A DNA stretch of 64,000 bases from Bdellovibrio bacteriovorus HD100 (GCF_000196175.1 NC_005363.1:992001-1056000); one strand, 5' to 3'. Shown: positions 17,788 through 26,498, counted from the first letter of the stretch. Program-made: numbers and translations. Notes: generated by a model not told the origin, from the letters alone.

Positions 17788-19076
17788 TGCCAGCGCAAAT
17801 CAGCCAGTGCCAGGGCTTTCACGGCCAGGGCCGTGGTGTAACCCGTCGACCTCCACACCACCGGAAATCTTGCCACGAATGTGGCGGCAAAGAACACCTG
17901 ACCACTCCAGAACAGTCTTCCTGCGGAATCTTTTTGGGCCTGCGACAGCAGAAAATTCAAACCCCGGCGCACACGTTCCCGATGCCACTCGTTTTTCGGG
18001 TCGCCCAGAATCAGCAATGTATTCAGCGCCCATGCAGTGGAATGTGCATAATCCGGTCTTGCCATAAAGCTGTTTCGCCAGGAACCGTCCTTGTGCTGCA
18101 GGGCCAGGACATAGTTCAGTAGTTTTTGTCGAGAGGGTTCCAGGCACGAAGCCCCGGCGTTGATCGTGGTTGCCATCGCATAGGGTAGAGCATAGCGGCT
18201 GGGATAGTACATTCCGCAGAAATAGAACTGTCTTTTTTCAACAACCCGATTCAGATGTCGGCAACTGGCCTGATAACCGGGTCCTTCGGTTTTTTTGGCG
18301 TAGGTCAGAAGTTTTAACACATTGGCATTTACGACACAGTCGACGTCGTTGACGTTGAAAGGAATCCGCGTGCCCCGATGAGGGGCTGCAAAGATATTGC
18401 GTGGCATGTCCGGATCTTTTTCGTCCCACAACCACGTCATGAAGGCACCGGTGTTCACATGCAGTTGCGCGGCATTGTAAGTGTGGGGAAGCCGGGACAG
18501 ATCGCGGGCCGAGGATAAGGCGTCAATCACCTCTGCAGGCATTAAGGCGGCCCTGCTGCGCGGGGATTGACCGGCTTCCAGGCTTTTTAACAAATGCAGA
18601 TAGGTGTGAGTGACCGAGGTGGTGTCAGCGTCAGGCGGGATGTTGGCAAAACCTTTCCACTGCGGGGCCAGATACATGTTGCGCGGTCCGCGCGTGCGCA
18701 CGCCCTTAAAACTTGATGGCGGGTAGAAATTAAACAGATCCCCCCAGCGATAGGGGGCCAGCCCCCAGGCGGTTTTGCGAACCATTGGCGGGATTTTGGC
18801 AAGCCGAGGATTATAGAAATACGTCTCAGCCAGAACATTGGAGGTGGCGGCGGCTGAAAACGCACTGGGCTCATCGTAAGCGACGCCAAACTTGCCCACG
18901 CCGATCGCGCTGGGCACATAGGAGGTCACTCGCGATCGCCACTGTCCGGGTTCATAGCCCTCGCGGCCTGTCGTCTGATAGTGCGCCAGAAAATCCAGGG
19001 CCGAGTCGATGTGTTTTTCATAACGGGCCTGTGCGGTTGCACTGATCAGGCCCAGTAAAAACAGCAGATATTTCAT
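17784..19076 (-). CDS. Secreted alpha/alpha-toroid (terpene-cyclase-like fold) protein
   Basis: 430 aa with a signal peptide (MKYLLFLLGLISATAQA). Repeated helical hairpins and a QHKDGSW motif near residue 345 resemble the QW-type repeats of squalene-hopene cyclases, prenyltransferases and related alpha-toroid proteins. The aspartate-rich DxDD catalytic motif of cyclases is not evident. A periplasmic toroid might bind or process a polymer or lipid; the specific activity is unknown. Its stop overlaps the convergent gene by 4 nt (TTAG). Confidence 0.7.
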   Translation of the reverse strand: MKYLLFLLGLISATAQARYEKHIDSALDFLAHYQTTGREGYEPGQWRSRVTSYVPSAIGVGKFGVAYDEPSAFSAAATSNVLAETYFYNPRLAKIPPMVRKTAWGLAPYRWGDLFNFYPPSSFKGVRTRGPRNMYLAPQWKGFANIPPDADTTSVTHTYLHLLKSLEAGQSPRSRAALMPAEVIDALSSARDLSRLPHTYNAAQLHVNTGAFMTWLWDEKDPDMPRNIFAAPHRGTRIPFNVNDVDCVVNANVLKLLTYAKKTEGPGYQASCRHLNRVVEKRQFYFCGMYYPSRYALPYAMATTINAGASCLEPSRQKLLNYVLALQHKDGSWRNSFMARPDYAHSTAWALNTLLILGDPKNEWHRERVRRGLNFLLSQAQKDSAGRLFWSGQVFFAATFVARFPVVWRSTGYTTALAVKALALADLRWH

Positions 19077-19195
19077 AGGGTGCCTCCGAATCAGACCATG
19101 AAATCAGGACAGGACCCGGGCTGTCAGCGGGTCATGTAAAAGTACAAGCTGGTTTTTTCTTCCCGCACGGTATTCTTGAAGCCGCGAGGTGAACT

Positions 19196-19708
19196 ATGAA
19201 AACAATTTGGCTGGCGGGACTGGTGATCGCAGCTCTGGTGGGGTGTTCATCCAAAGACAAACTGGATACCGAGCTTGAGGACGCGCAACTCATGGGAAGA
19301 GAAACTGTCGGCAAACGCGATGACAACTATGTCATACAGGAGAAAAAGAATCTGGTTCAGCACCTTCAAGAAGTGCAGACGGATGTCTATACGATGGAGG
19401 AAAACATCTATGGCAACCGCGATCTGGGAAACAAGGGCAAGTACGGCGTTTTGCGCGATTGTAAAATCGAGGCCAGCCCGCAAGCCGGCAGCAAGGTCGA
19501 CATGGTTCCGAAAAACATTCTGACAGAAGAAGAAGGCCAGCTCGCACGGCAGACCGGGGTGGATGAATCCGGCACGCTGATCACCCTGCGGGAAGAGGAT
19601 CTGAACAAGCGTCTGAAGCGTTTTGAGGGTTACAAATCCGCTTATGAGAAGCAGGAAGAGTGGTTTGACAATGAAATCCAAGCCTGCCGGCAATCTCAGC
19701 GAGAATAG
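19196..19708 (+). CDS. Lipoprotein, unknown function
   Basis: 170 aa. The signal peptide ends in a lipobox ALVGC with the lipidated Cys at residue 17; Ser at +2 predicts outer-membrane sorting by E. coli rules. The mature part is highly charged and mostly helical, with regions able to form coiled coil (EKKNLVQHLQEVQTDVYTM). Two further cysteines (CKIEAS and QACRQSQ) could form a disulfide. No family recognised. Confidence 0.85.
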   Translation: MKTIWLAGLVIAALVGCSSKDKLDTELEDAQLMGRETVGKRDDNYVIQEKKNLVQHLQEVQTDVYTMEENIYGNRDLGNKGKYGVLRDCKIEASPQAGSKVDMVPKNILTEEEGQLARQTGVDESGTLITLREEDLNKRLKRFEGYKSAYEKQEEWFDNEIQACRQSQRE

Positions 19709-19727
19709 CTGAACTGGAATATATGCG

Positions 19728-19756
19728 ACTTGGGGCCCTTTCGGGGGTCTTTTTTT
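19728..19756 (+). terminator. Possible weak terminator
   Basis: A GGGCCC...GGGGGTC hairpin (GAC and GTC at its base, imperfect) is followed by seven Ts, shortly after the lipoprotein stop. The stem is poor, so confidence is low. Confidence 0.4.
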
Positions 19757-19929
19757 CGTCCCAAGTTTACCTCAAATAACACAGGACCACGAAAACCTCG
19801 CTGGCATGCGTAAAACCTTTGACTTCCGACCCCTTAGGTCGCTAAACCAGTGATTCGCCTTAAGAGCGAAGAAAGGTTACGGGTAGGATCCATGAGGTCT
19901 TACTACGTGGGAGGTTTACAAAAAACGAT
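19757..19929 (+). promoter_or_regulatory. Structured rpsA 5' leader
   Basis: About 170 nt before rpsA, with two small hairpins (CGACC/GGTCG near 19828-19842 and TTCGC/GCGAA near 19855-19871) and a strong GGGAGG ribosome site. S1 synthesis is autoregulated in E. coli through its leader; the structure here is compatible with that but not proof. Confidence 0.35.
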
Positions 19930-21729
19930 ATGACAAAACAATTGAACAAAGCCGCATTGGAGAAACAGAAAGTTCTTGCTTTCTTGGATGCTGAAGACGC
20001 AAAGGTTCCAGCAAATCCTGGCATTTTGAATGCGAAAGCTGACAAAGCTGGTGACTTCGACTCTCTATTCGAAGCTTCCATGAAAGAACAAGACTTCAAG
20101 GTCGGCGACGTTGTAACAGGTTCTGTAGTTGAAGTTCAGTCTGACTACGTACTTGTTGATATCAACTACAAGTCTGAAGGCTTGATCGCGATCAACGAAT
20201 TCCGCATTGTTGACGGCGTTCGTGATGTTAAAGCTGGAGACAAAGTAGAAGTTTTGATCGACCGTATCGAAAACGAAAACGGCATGATCGTTCTTTCCAA
20301 AGACAAAGCAGACATGCTTCGTGCTTGGACAGACATCTCTAAAGCAGCAGAAAACGAAGAAGTTATCGAAGGTACTGTTGTTGCTAAAGTTAAAGGCGGC
20401 TTGAGCGTTGATATCGGCGTTAAAGCATTCCTTCCAGGTTCTCAAATCGACCTGCGTCCGGTTCGCAACATGGACGTATACCTGGGCAAGAAGTTCAAAT
20501 TCAAAGTTATCAAGTTCAACAAGAAACGTGGCAACATCGTTCTTTCCCGCCGCGCGCTTCTTGAAGAAGAACGTGACAGCTTGCGCTCTCAAACTCTTGA
20601 CACTATGGCAGAAGGTTCTGTTGTTACTGGTGTTGTTAAAAACATCACTGACTACGGTGCGTTCATCGACCTTGGTGGCATGGACGGTTTGTTGCACATC
20701 ACTGATATGTCTTGGGGCCGCGTAAAACATCCATCTGAGATGTTGAACGTAGGTGACGAAATCCAAGTTAAAGTTCTTAAGTATGACAAAGAAAAAGAAC
20801 GCGTATCTTTGGGCATGAAACAGCTTCACGCAGATCCTTGGGAATCCGTAAAAGCTTCTTACCCTCCAGGCACTAAACTGAAAGGCAAAGTTGTATCTTT
20901 GGCTGAGTACGGTGCATTCGTTGAGCTGGGTGAAGGCATTGAAGGTCTGATCCACGTTTCTGAAATGTCTTGGACTAAACGTGTAAAACACCCTTCTCAG
21001 ATCGTGACTGTTGATCAAGAAGTTGAAGTAGTGGTTCTTGAAGTAGACACTGAAAACCGCCGCATCAGCTTGGGTATGAAACAACTTCAGGCCAACCCAT
21101 GGGTTGAAATGAAAGAATCATACGCTCCAGGTACAATCATCGAAGGCGAAGTGAAATCCGTAACTGACTTCGGTATCTTCATCGGCATCGAAGAAGGCAT
21201 CGACGGTTTGGTTCACATCTCTGACTTCTCTTGGACTAAACGTGTAAATCATCCAAATGAACTTTACGCTAAAGGCCAAAAAGTTCGCGCGGTTGTATTG
21301 GGCGTGGACATCGAGAACGAAAGATTCTCTTTGGGTATCAAACAACTTGAGTCTGACCCTTGGTCAAACATCGAGAACAAATACGCTATCGGCACTCAAC
21401 ACGATGTTAAAGTCACTAAAACAGCTGACTTCGGTGCATTCGTTGAACTTGAATCCGATATCGAAGGTTTGATCCACATTTCTGAACTGACTACTGAAAA
21501 AATCAACTCTGTTGAAGAATTCATCAAGCCAGGTCAGTCTGTAAAAGCTGAAGTTATCTCTATCGACAAAGACGCTCGTAAGATCGGCTTGTCTGCAAAA
21601 CTTGTTAAACTTCGCGAATCAAAAGCGGATGTTGACGATTACGTTAAAAAAGCGACTGCAACTTCCAAGTCCACTTTCGGTGACTTGTTTGCTGACCAGT
21701 TGAAAAACGTAAAAACTGACAAGCAATAG
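19930..21729 (+). CDS. rpsA: 30S ribosomal protein S1
   Basis: 599 aa with six consecutive S1/OB RNA-binding domains, each opening with a G-x-V-x-G-x-V type strand. The first two diverge, as in other S1 proteins, and domains 3-6 share the DYGAFIDLGG...GLLHITDMSW pattern. It brings mRNA to the 30S subunit. Codon choice is strongly biased (GTT, CGT, AAA), consistent with high expression. GGGAGG is about 12 nt before the ATG. A strong terminator follows at 21810. Confidence 0.97.
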   Translation: MTKQLNKAALEKQKVLAFLDAEDAKVPANPGILNAKADKAGDFDSLFEASMKEQDFKVGDVVTGSVVEVQSDYVLVDINYKSEGLIAINEFRIVDGVRDVKAGDKVEVLIDRIENENGMIVLSKDKADMLRAWTDISKAAENEEVIEGTVVAKVKGGLSVDIGVKAFLPGSQIDLRPVRNMDVYLGKKFKFKVIKFNKKRGNIVLSRRALLEEERDSLRSQTLDTMAEGSVVTGVVKNITDYGAFIDLGGMDGLLHITDMSWGRVKHPSEMLNVGDEIQVKVLKYDKEKERVSLGMKQLHADPWESVKASYPPGTKLKGKVVSLAEYGAFVELGEGIEGLIHVSEMSWTKRVKHPSQIVTVDQEVEVVVLEVDTENRRISLGMKQLQANPWVEMKESYAPGTIIEGEVKSVTDFGIFIGIEEGIDGLVHISDFSWTKRVNHPNELYAKGQKVRAVVLGVDIENERFSLGIKQLESDPWSNIENKYAIGTQHDVKVTKTADFGAFVELESDIEGLIHISELTTEKINSVEEFIKPGQSVKAEVISIDKDARKIGLSAKLVKLRESKADVDDYVKKATATSKSTFGDLFADQLKNVKTDKQ

Positions 21730-21734
21730 TCGTG

Positions 21735-21780
21735 ACTAGGAGGAAGGTCGAGTCGCTGCGAGGCGACGCGACTGGACCCT
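21735..21780. repeat. GC-rich palindrome after rpsA
   Basis: AGTCGC...GCGACT with an inner GTCGC/GCGAC palindrome, between the rpsA stop and its terminator. It resembles the GTCGCTGCG...GACTGG segment of the 40900-41146 GC-rich region read on the minus strand. Possibly a remnant of a dispersed repeat. Confidence 0.35.
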
Positions 21781-21809
21781 GACCCGGCATTGACTGACAA
21801 GTTTTAAAG

Positions 21810-21837
21810 AGGGACCCTGGTAGGGTCCCTTTTTTTA
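21810..21837 (+). terminator. Intrinsic terminator of rpsA
   Basis: AGGGACCCT (21810-21818) and AGGGTCCCT (21822-21830) form a perfect 9-bp stem with a 3-nt loop, followed by eight Ts. Confidence 0.93.
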
Positions 21838-21878
21838 TTTGGAAAGGGACCTATTTCAAACCGTTCGGGAGCGTTGGT

Positions 21879-22847
21879 ATGAAGGGCAGCTTTTTCAAAA
21901 AACTGATTATTATCTTTTTGGTGTTCGTAGGCCTTGGTGCCTTGTTGAAAATGAGCGGGGACTTCTTCGGAAGTGAAGACAAGCGGGTCACTGCCAAAAA
22001 CACCATTCTGCATCTGGAAATGAACGGCGTTATTCTTAACGGCAAGAAGTTCATTAAAAACCTAAAAAAGTACCGTGACGACGACAAGGTCAAAGCGATC
22101 CTGATCAGCATCAATTCTCCGGGCGGCTCTGTGGGACCTTCCCAGGAACTGTTTGCTGAAATCAAACGCGTTCGTGATGAAATTAAAAAGCCGGTTGTCT
22201 GTGTCAGCACGGGTGTGATGGCCAGCGGGGCTTATTATGCGGCCGTGGCTTGTGACAAGATCGTCGTGGCTCCAGGGGCGCTGGTGGGTTCCATCGGTGT
22301 GATCATGGAATTTGCGAATCTGGAAAAGCTGTATGACTGGGCGAAGATCTCCCGTTACTCCATCACTTCCGGCAAGTTCAAGGACTCGGGTGCCGAGTAC
22401 CGTCCCATGCGTGAAGATGAAAGAAGTCTGTTCCAGAGCATGATTGATGAAGTCTATGCTCAGTTCAAAGGAACTGTGGCGACAGAGCGCAAGCTGAAAG
22501 AGGAAGTGGTTGCTGAGTACGCGGACGGCCGCGTGTTCACTGGTGCAACGGCGGTGAAAGTGGGCTTTGCCGATCAGGAAGGCTACTTTGACGATGCGGT
22601 GAAACTGGCAGCAGAAATCGCCAAGCTGGGTGACAATTACGATGTCTTTGAAGTTCCCAAAAAGAAAGTCAGCATCTTTGACCTTGGGGGCGGTGACACG
22701 GAAGACGACCTGAACAGCATGGCGGAATTCGCCGATGTTCTGAAAGGCAAATCTTTCGGTGCGGATATGGAAGGCGCGATGAAATACATCCTGCGCGCGA
22801 AGTATCTGAATCAGCCGCTGATGTTGATGCCGGGTTACTGGGAGTAA
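21879..22847 (+). CDS. sppA: Signal peptide peptidase SppA, 36-kDa type
   Basis: 322-aa membrane-anchored serine protease degrading released signal peptides. There is one N-terminal membrane helix (residues 8-26), then the crotonase-like protease fold with NSPGGS, nucleophile Ser116 in VMASGAYYAA and the Lys general base in SGKFKDSG (K166/K168). It starts a run of four close genes ending with the rhomboid gene: spacings are 3, 2 and -8 nt, so this is one operon. Confidence 0.93.
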   Translation: MKGSFFKKLIIIFLVFVGLGALLKMSGDFFGSEDKRVTAKNTILHLEMNGVILNGKKFIKNLKKYRDDDKVKAILISINSPGGSVGPSQELFAEIKRVRDEIKKPVVCVSTGVMASGAYYAAVACDKIVVAPGALVGSIGVIMEFANLEKLYDWAKISRYSITSGKFKDSGAEYRPMREDERSLFQSMIDEVYAQFKGTVATERKLKEEVVAEYADGRVFTGATAVKVGFADQEGYFDDAVKLAAEIAKLGDNYDVFEVPKKKVSIFDLGGGDTEDDLNSMAEFADVLKGKSFGADMEGAMKYILRAKYLNQPLMLMPGYWE

Positions 22848-22850
22848 TCC

Positions 22851-23258
22851 ATGAAGTCCGTGGCTCTGTTTTTACTGACAGCGCTTTGTGTGAAGTGGGC
22901 GTGGGCAAATCCGATGGATCCGCGCCAGCCGCAACCGTGGTTCGATGTTCGCTGGACCGGTTATTACTATCTGACAGCGGATCTGGAGCCGGCACCGGGT
23001 GTGGTGTTTAAAACGGGCCAGAAATTTGAATTTGTCGGTGTCACGGGCGGGGGCGGTTATGTTCCCGTCACTGTTTTTGAGCTGAAACCTTTGGTATGCG
23101 AGACGCCGCAGCTTGAAACGGAATTGGTTTTGTTGAATCCTGCGGGTGGAAACAAAACCGAAATCGGCTTTGAGATGCGTAAGAACTGTGTGATGGCTTT
23201 CTTTGTTGAAAACCGTCTGGTGGGCACCTCCAGCTATTTCACTGACAGCACGGAGTAA
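22851..23258 (+). CDS. Secreted protein, unknown function
   Basis: 135 aa with a signal peptide (MKSVALFLLTALCVKWAWAN). The mature part is short and beta-rich and has two cysteines (LVCETP and KNCVMA) that could form a disulfide. It is 3 nt after sppA and 2 nt before the HIT gene, with GGGAG in the sppA stop region as ribosome site. Periplasmic by inference; no family recognised. Confidence 0.82.
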   Translation: MKSVALFLLTALCVKWAWANPMDPRQPQPWFDVRWTGYYYLTADLEPAPGVVFKTGQKFEFVGVTGGGGYVPVTVFELKPLVCETPQLETELVLLNPAGGNKTEIGFEMRKNCVMAFFVENRLVGTSSYFTDSTE

Positions 23259-23260
23259 GC

Positions 23261-23878
23261 ATGGCAGCCAAAAAGGCGCGCAAAAAGACATCCGCGAAAA
23301 AGACACCCGCAAAAAGAAAAGCGCCAATCAAGGCCCCTGCGGCCGCTCACGGCAAAATCCAGATCGGCAAGGATGTCTGGCCGATGGAGCGAGATGTTTT
23401 GTTCCGTCCGGACCGCATGAAATATGTGCGCAAACTGATCAAACCCGATGGCTGTGTTTTTTGCCGGGCCTCTGAGGAAAAAGTCAGCTTTGAAACCTTG
23501 TGCGTGTTTAAATCCAAGCATTCGATGGTGGTTCTGAACAAGTTCCCTTACAACAGCGGGCACCTTTTGGTATTGCCAAAGCGCCACTGTGGGGACCTGT
23601 TGAAGCTTTCCGATGATGAATATCATGACCTGCAAAATGTCATTCGTCTGACCATGCAGGCCTTGAATGAGCTTTACCAGCCGGGCGGCATTAATGTGGG
23701 TTTGAACCACGGGGCTGTGGCGGGGGCGGGGATTCCTGAACATCTTCACTACCATGTGATTCCCCGATGGACCGGGGACCTTAATTTCTTCCCGTTGATT
23801 GCTGAGACCAAGGTCTTGGTTGAAAGTCTTGAGCAGACCTACGAGAAGGTATGGAGTATTTTAAGAAAATATGAATAG
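23261..23878 (+). CDS. HIT-family nucleotide hydrolase with Lys/Ala-rich N-terminal tail
   Basis: The core (residues 60-205) is a histidine-triad protein with CVFC zinc-type cysteines and the triad HLHYHVIP (His161, 163, 165), as in bacterial AP4A-type hydrolases. Residues 1-32 are an extra Lys/Ala/Pro-rich tail (KKARKKTSAKKTPAKRK) like that of histone H1 or histone-like proteins, which may bind nucleic acid or another polyanion. It overlaps the rhomboid gene by 8 nt. Confidence 0.9.
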   Translation: MAAKKARKKTSAKKTPAKRKAPIKAPAAAHGKIQIGKDVWPMERDVLFRPDRMKYVRKLIKPDGCVFCRASEEKVSFETLCVFKSKHSMVVLNKFPYNSGHLLVLPKRHCGDLLKLSDDEYHDLQNVIRLTMQALNELYQPGGINVGLNHGAVAGAGIPEHLHYHVIPRWTGDLNFFPLIAETKVLVESLEQTYEKVWSILRKYE

Positions 23879-24617
23879 AGGCGTGACTTTCCAAACAGCT
23901 CCCATGACCCCTGTGGTGAAGTGGCTGCTGATCATCAATGTGGCTATCTGGTTCGTGTTCCAAGTGATCATGGAAGGCTTCCTGCGTGTTCCTTTCACGT
24001 CTATCTTCGGCTTGTTCCCGGGTAAGGTCCTTTTCGACTTCCATATCTGGCAGCCTTTCACGTACATGTTCCTGCACTCCATGCAGGTGACCCATATCCT
24101 GTTTAACATGCTGATGTTGTGGTTCTTCGGAGCCGAGCTGGAGCAGCGCTGGGGTTCGAAGTTCTTCCTGATCTACTATTTGGTAGCGGGTGTGGGCGCA
24201 GCGATCCTTTACTGCCTGGGTGTGTGGGTTTATGCCCTGATCACGGGTTCGCAAACCGGTCTGATTGTGCCGGTGGTGGGGGCTTCCGGGGCGGTCTTCG
24301 GTCTTTTGCTGGCGCAGGGGATGATCTTCGGCGAGCGTATTGTTTACTTCTTTATGCTGTTCCCGATGAAGACCAAGTACTTCGTGGCTTTGATGGGTCT
24401 GGTGCAACTGGCCTCCCTTATGACTTCCAGCGTCGCTGGCGGAGAAGTGGCTTATTTGGCCCATTTGGGCGGGATCGTGGCCGGCTTCATCTGCCTTAAA
24501 ATGAAGGGCTGGTTTGACCGTAATGAATGGAAGAAGAAGGCCAAGAGCAAGGGCCGGAATCTGCGCCTGGTGGTCAATAACGAGAAAAATGAAAAACCTC
24601 CCAAGTATTGGAACTAA
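23871..24617 (+). CDS. Rhomboid-family intramembrane serine protease
   Basis: 248 aa with about six membrane helices. The catalytic dyad is Ser139 in GASGAVFG and His198 in AHLGG; the HilFNMLmLWFFG block in helix 2 is also typical. It cleaves membrane-anchored substrates within the bilayer. A basic cytoplasmic tail follows (KKKAKSKGR). It is last in the sppA operon, ending at a strong terminator. Confidence 0.93.
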   Translation: MNRGVTFQTAPMTPVVKWLLIINVAIWFVFQVIMEGFLRVPFTSIFGLFPGKVLFDFHIWQPFTYMFLHSMQVTHILFNMLMLWFFGAELEQRWGSKFFLIYYLVAGVGAAILYCLGVWVYALITGSQTGLIVPVVGASGAVFGLLLAQGMIFGERIVYFFMLFPMKTKYFVALMGLVQLASLMTSSVAGGEVAYLAHLGGIVAGFICLKMKGWFDRNEWKKKAKSKGRNLRLVVNNEKNEKPPKYWN

Positions 24618-24624
24618 CTAAAGC

Positions 24625-24650
24625 GGCCCCCTAGACGGGGCCTTTTTTTT
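24625..24650 (+). terminator. Intrinsic terminator of sppA-rhomboid operon
   Basis: GGCCCC (24625-24630) and GGGGCC (24637-24642) pair around CTAGAC, followed by eight Ts. Confidence 0.9.
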
Positions 24651-24688
24651 GGGCTATAAATGGGGGCTCGATTGCGAAAAGGGGATTT

Positions 24689-24874
24689 ATGTCTTTGGCT
24701 CAAGCTAACAAAAATTTGAAGTATGACAAGCGTATGACTGAAAACAAGATCAACGCGGGTGAAATGACTAAAGAAGAATGGCAAAAGCACCTTGAGCAAC
24801 TTCCTGATCTTGCCCACAACGTAGAGACGTTCACTATGGACGGTAAAAACACAAAAGACGACGACAACCACTAG
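24689..24874 (+). CDS. Small charged protein, unknown function
   Basis: 61 aa, no signal peptide, very rich in Lys, Asp, Asn and Glu with a helical middle (TKEEWQKHLEQLPDLA). AAGGGGATTT precedes the ATG and strong terminators flank it on both sides, so it is a monocistronic unit, which supports a real small gene. Function unknown. Confidence 0.8.
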   Translation: MSLAQANKNLKYDKRMTENKINAGEMTKEEWQKHLEQLPDLAHNVETFTMDGKNTKDDDNH

Positions 24875-24900
24875 GAATCGTCATTTCTTGTGAAATCTTA

Positions 24901-24930
24901 AAAAGCACAGCCCTTGGGTTGTGCTTTTTG
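24901..24930 (+). terminator. Intrinsic terminator
   Basis: AAAAGCACA (24901-24909) pairs with TGTGCTTTT (24920-24928), extended inward by GCCC/GGGT, then Ts. It follows the small charged gene. Confidence 0.9.
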
Positions 24931-25015
24931 CGTTTCAGGGGTTCGTGGAACGCTATCATTTTCTTTCACAGGCCTTTTGCTTGCGTGCTTTTGGCTCTGA
25001 CGCCCTAATAGTCCT

Positions 25016-25399
25016 ATGAACTTGTCAGCTGTTTTGTTTGTTCTTTTATCCGTCTCATTTTCTCAGGCCGCAGAGAAGACTTTTCAGTGCCGTGGTGATT
25101 TTAAAAACTCGAATTTGATCTTCCGCTACTCTTTGATGGTGGATGGAAAGAACTCGCGCAGTCGTCTGATGTTTTACAAAGAAGATCGTATGACCAAAGA
25201 TTTCGGCTGGAAGAAGTTTGCTTCGGCTTCAGGCAAGATTGTAGTCGATTCTCCGTGGTTGCAGTATCGCGCCTATCTGGTGCCAGCGAGCACAGTGTAT
25301 GAGCTGGTGCTGGCAGAGCCAGCGACAGATGTGCAGATTGATGACCTGCCTTTCAGTCGTTTTTACTGTGTGAAATTTTTGCCTTATTTCCCTAAGTGA
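25016..25399 (+). CDS. Secreted small protein, unknown function
   Basis: 127 aa with a signal peptide (MNLSAVLFVLLSVSFSQAA). The mature domain is beta-rich with two cysteines (FQCRGD and FYCVKF) placed near its two ends, likely a disulfide. The ribosome site before the ATG is weak. No family recognised. Confidence 0.8.
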   Translation: MNLSAVLFVLLSVSFSQAAEKTFQCRGDFKNSNLIFRYSLMVDGKNSRSRLMFYKEDRMTKDFGWKKFASASGKIVVDSPWLQYRAYLVPASTVYELVLAEPATDVQIDDLPFSRFYCVKFLPYFPK

Positions 25400-25419
25400 A
25401 AACGCAATGAAAGGGAAAT

Positions 25420-25440
25420 GATATTCGCTCGGATAATATC
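25420..25440. promoter_or_regulatory. Possible operator upstream of iron-type binding protein
   Basis: GATATT (25420-25425) and AATATC (25435-25440) form a 6-bp inverted repeat with a 9-nt spacer, about 65 nt before the binding-protein start. It is AT-rich like metal-regulator boxes but does not match a standard Fur consensus closely. Confidence 0.25.
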
Positions 25441-25505
25441 CTGAAAAATTTGACACTGAGTGGGGCCGTCCATTAGGAGTGTTCAAACCTTTAAAGGAGC
25501 AACTG

Positions 25506-26498
25506 ATGAAATTTTTGAGCGCAATCGTGACTCTGTTGGCGGCGGTGACCGTTCAGGCGAACACAGCCAAGTTGGTTTTGTATTCCTCTTATGATGGCGA
25601 AAGACTTGCGCCGATTCTGCAACCTTTCACTCAGGCTACCGGTATTCAGGTGGAAGTGGTGTTTGCTTCCTCGACAGATCTTTTGAAACAACTTGAAACT
25701 GAAGGTTTGAACTCCCGCGCGGATCTTTATCTGGATAAAGACATCGTTTATATGGGTGAAGCGAACCGCAAAGGTTTCCTGCAGTCTTTCACATCCAATG
25801 GTGTGACTCAGAAAGTTCCTTCCCACTTGATCTCTGATGACAAGAACTGGTTCCTGCTGTTCTACCGTGCACGCACTGTGATGTACAACACACAGAAAGT
25901 GAATCCGGAAGACCTGAAAACTTATGCGGACCTGGGCGATCCTAAATGGAAAGGTCAGTTGTGCCTAAGAACCTCCAAAAACAGCTATAACGAAGCAATG
26001 GCTGCTTACTTCATCAAGCACTTCGGTGAAATCCAAACGACAGCGTTGTTAGAGTCCTGGGTGAAAAATCTGGCAGTGGAGCCTTTAAAAGGGGACCGTG
26101 ACGTGATCGCGGCTATCGCCAACGGCACTTGTGCGATCGGTGTTGCCAACACTTACTATCTGGCGCCTATCGTTCGTGATGATGTGACTTATCCAGTGGG
26201 TGTTCGTTTCCTGGAGCAGGACAAAGTCGGCGCACACATCAACGGTGTGGGTATCGGGATCACGAAGTCCTCCAAAAACACAGCGGCAGCCAATGCTTTC
26301 CTTGAGTTCATGGTTTCGAAGCCGGTTCAAGAAGCCGTTGCTGGCGGTTTTAGTCAGTACCCTGCAAGCAAGGAAGCAGATATGGCTCCCATCTTGAAAG
26401 AATTCGGTGGTTTTGCTGAAGACATGACCAACGTGAATGCAGTTTCTGATCTTGTGCCAGCAGGTATCGAGTTGATGAAAAAAGCGGGTTACAAATAG
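25506..26498 (+). CDS. Extracellular iron(III)-type solute-binding protein (FbpA/FutA-like)
   Basis: 330 aa from the ATG at 25506, which has AAAGGAGC upstream; the frame is open from 25479. The signal peptide is MKFLSAIVTLLAAVTVQA. Family blocks include LVLYSSYDGERLAPILQPF, ADLYLDKD, VMYNTQKV, GVANTYYL and VGAHINGVGIG. Tyr-Tyr and Tyr residues typical of ferric binding proteins are present. No permease or ATPase genes are adjacent, which is unusual for an ABC iron importer. A terminator follows. Confidence 0.88.
   Translation: MKFLSAIVTLLAAVTVQANTAKLVLYSSYDGERLAPILQPFTQATGIQVEVVFASSTDLLKQLETEGLNSRADLYLDKDIVYMGEANRKGFLQSFTSNGVTQKVPSHLISDDKNWFLLFYRARTVMYNTQKVNPEDLKTYADLGDPKWKGQLCLRTSKNSYNEAMAAYFIKHFGEIQTTALLESWVKNLAVEPLKGDRDVIAAIANGTCAIGVANTYYLAPIVRDDVTYPVGVRFLEQDKVGAHINGVGIGITKSSKNTAAANAFLEFMVSKPVQEAVAGGFSQYPASKEADMAPILKEFGGFAEDMTNVNAVSDLVPAGIELMKKAGYK

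Noticed and set aside
20065..21084. 339-codon open frame opposite rpsA
   Set aside because: Antisense to a highly biased ribosomal gene; amino-acid composition is Phe/His/Asn-heavy and lacks any motif or ribosome site.
25420..25440. Palindrome before the iron-type binding protein read as a Fur box
   Set aside because: It has the AT-rich symmetry but not the GATAAT hexamer series; kept only as a low-confidence operator.
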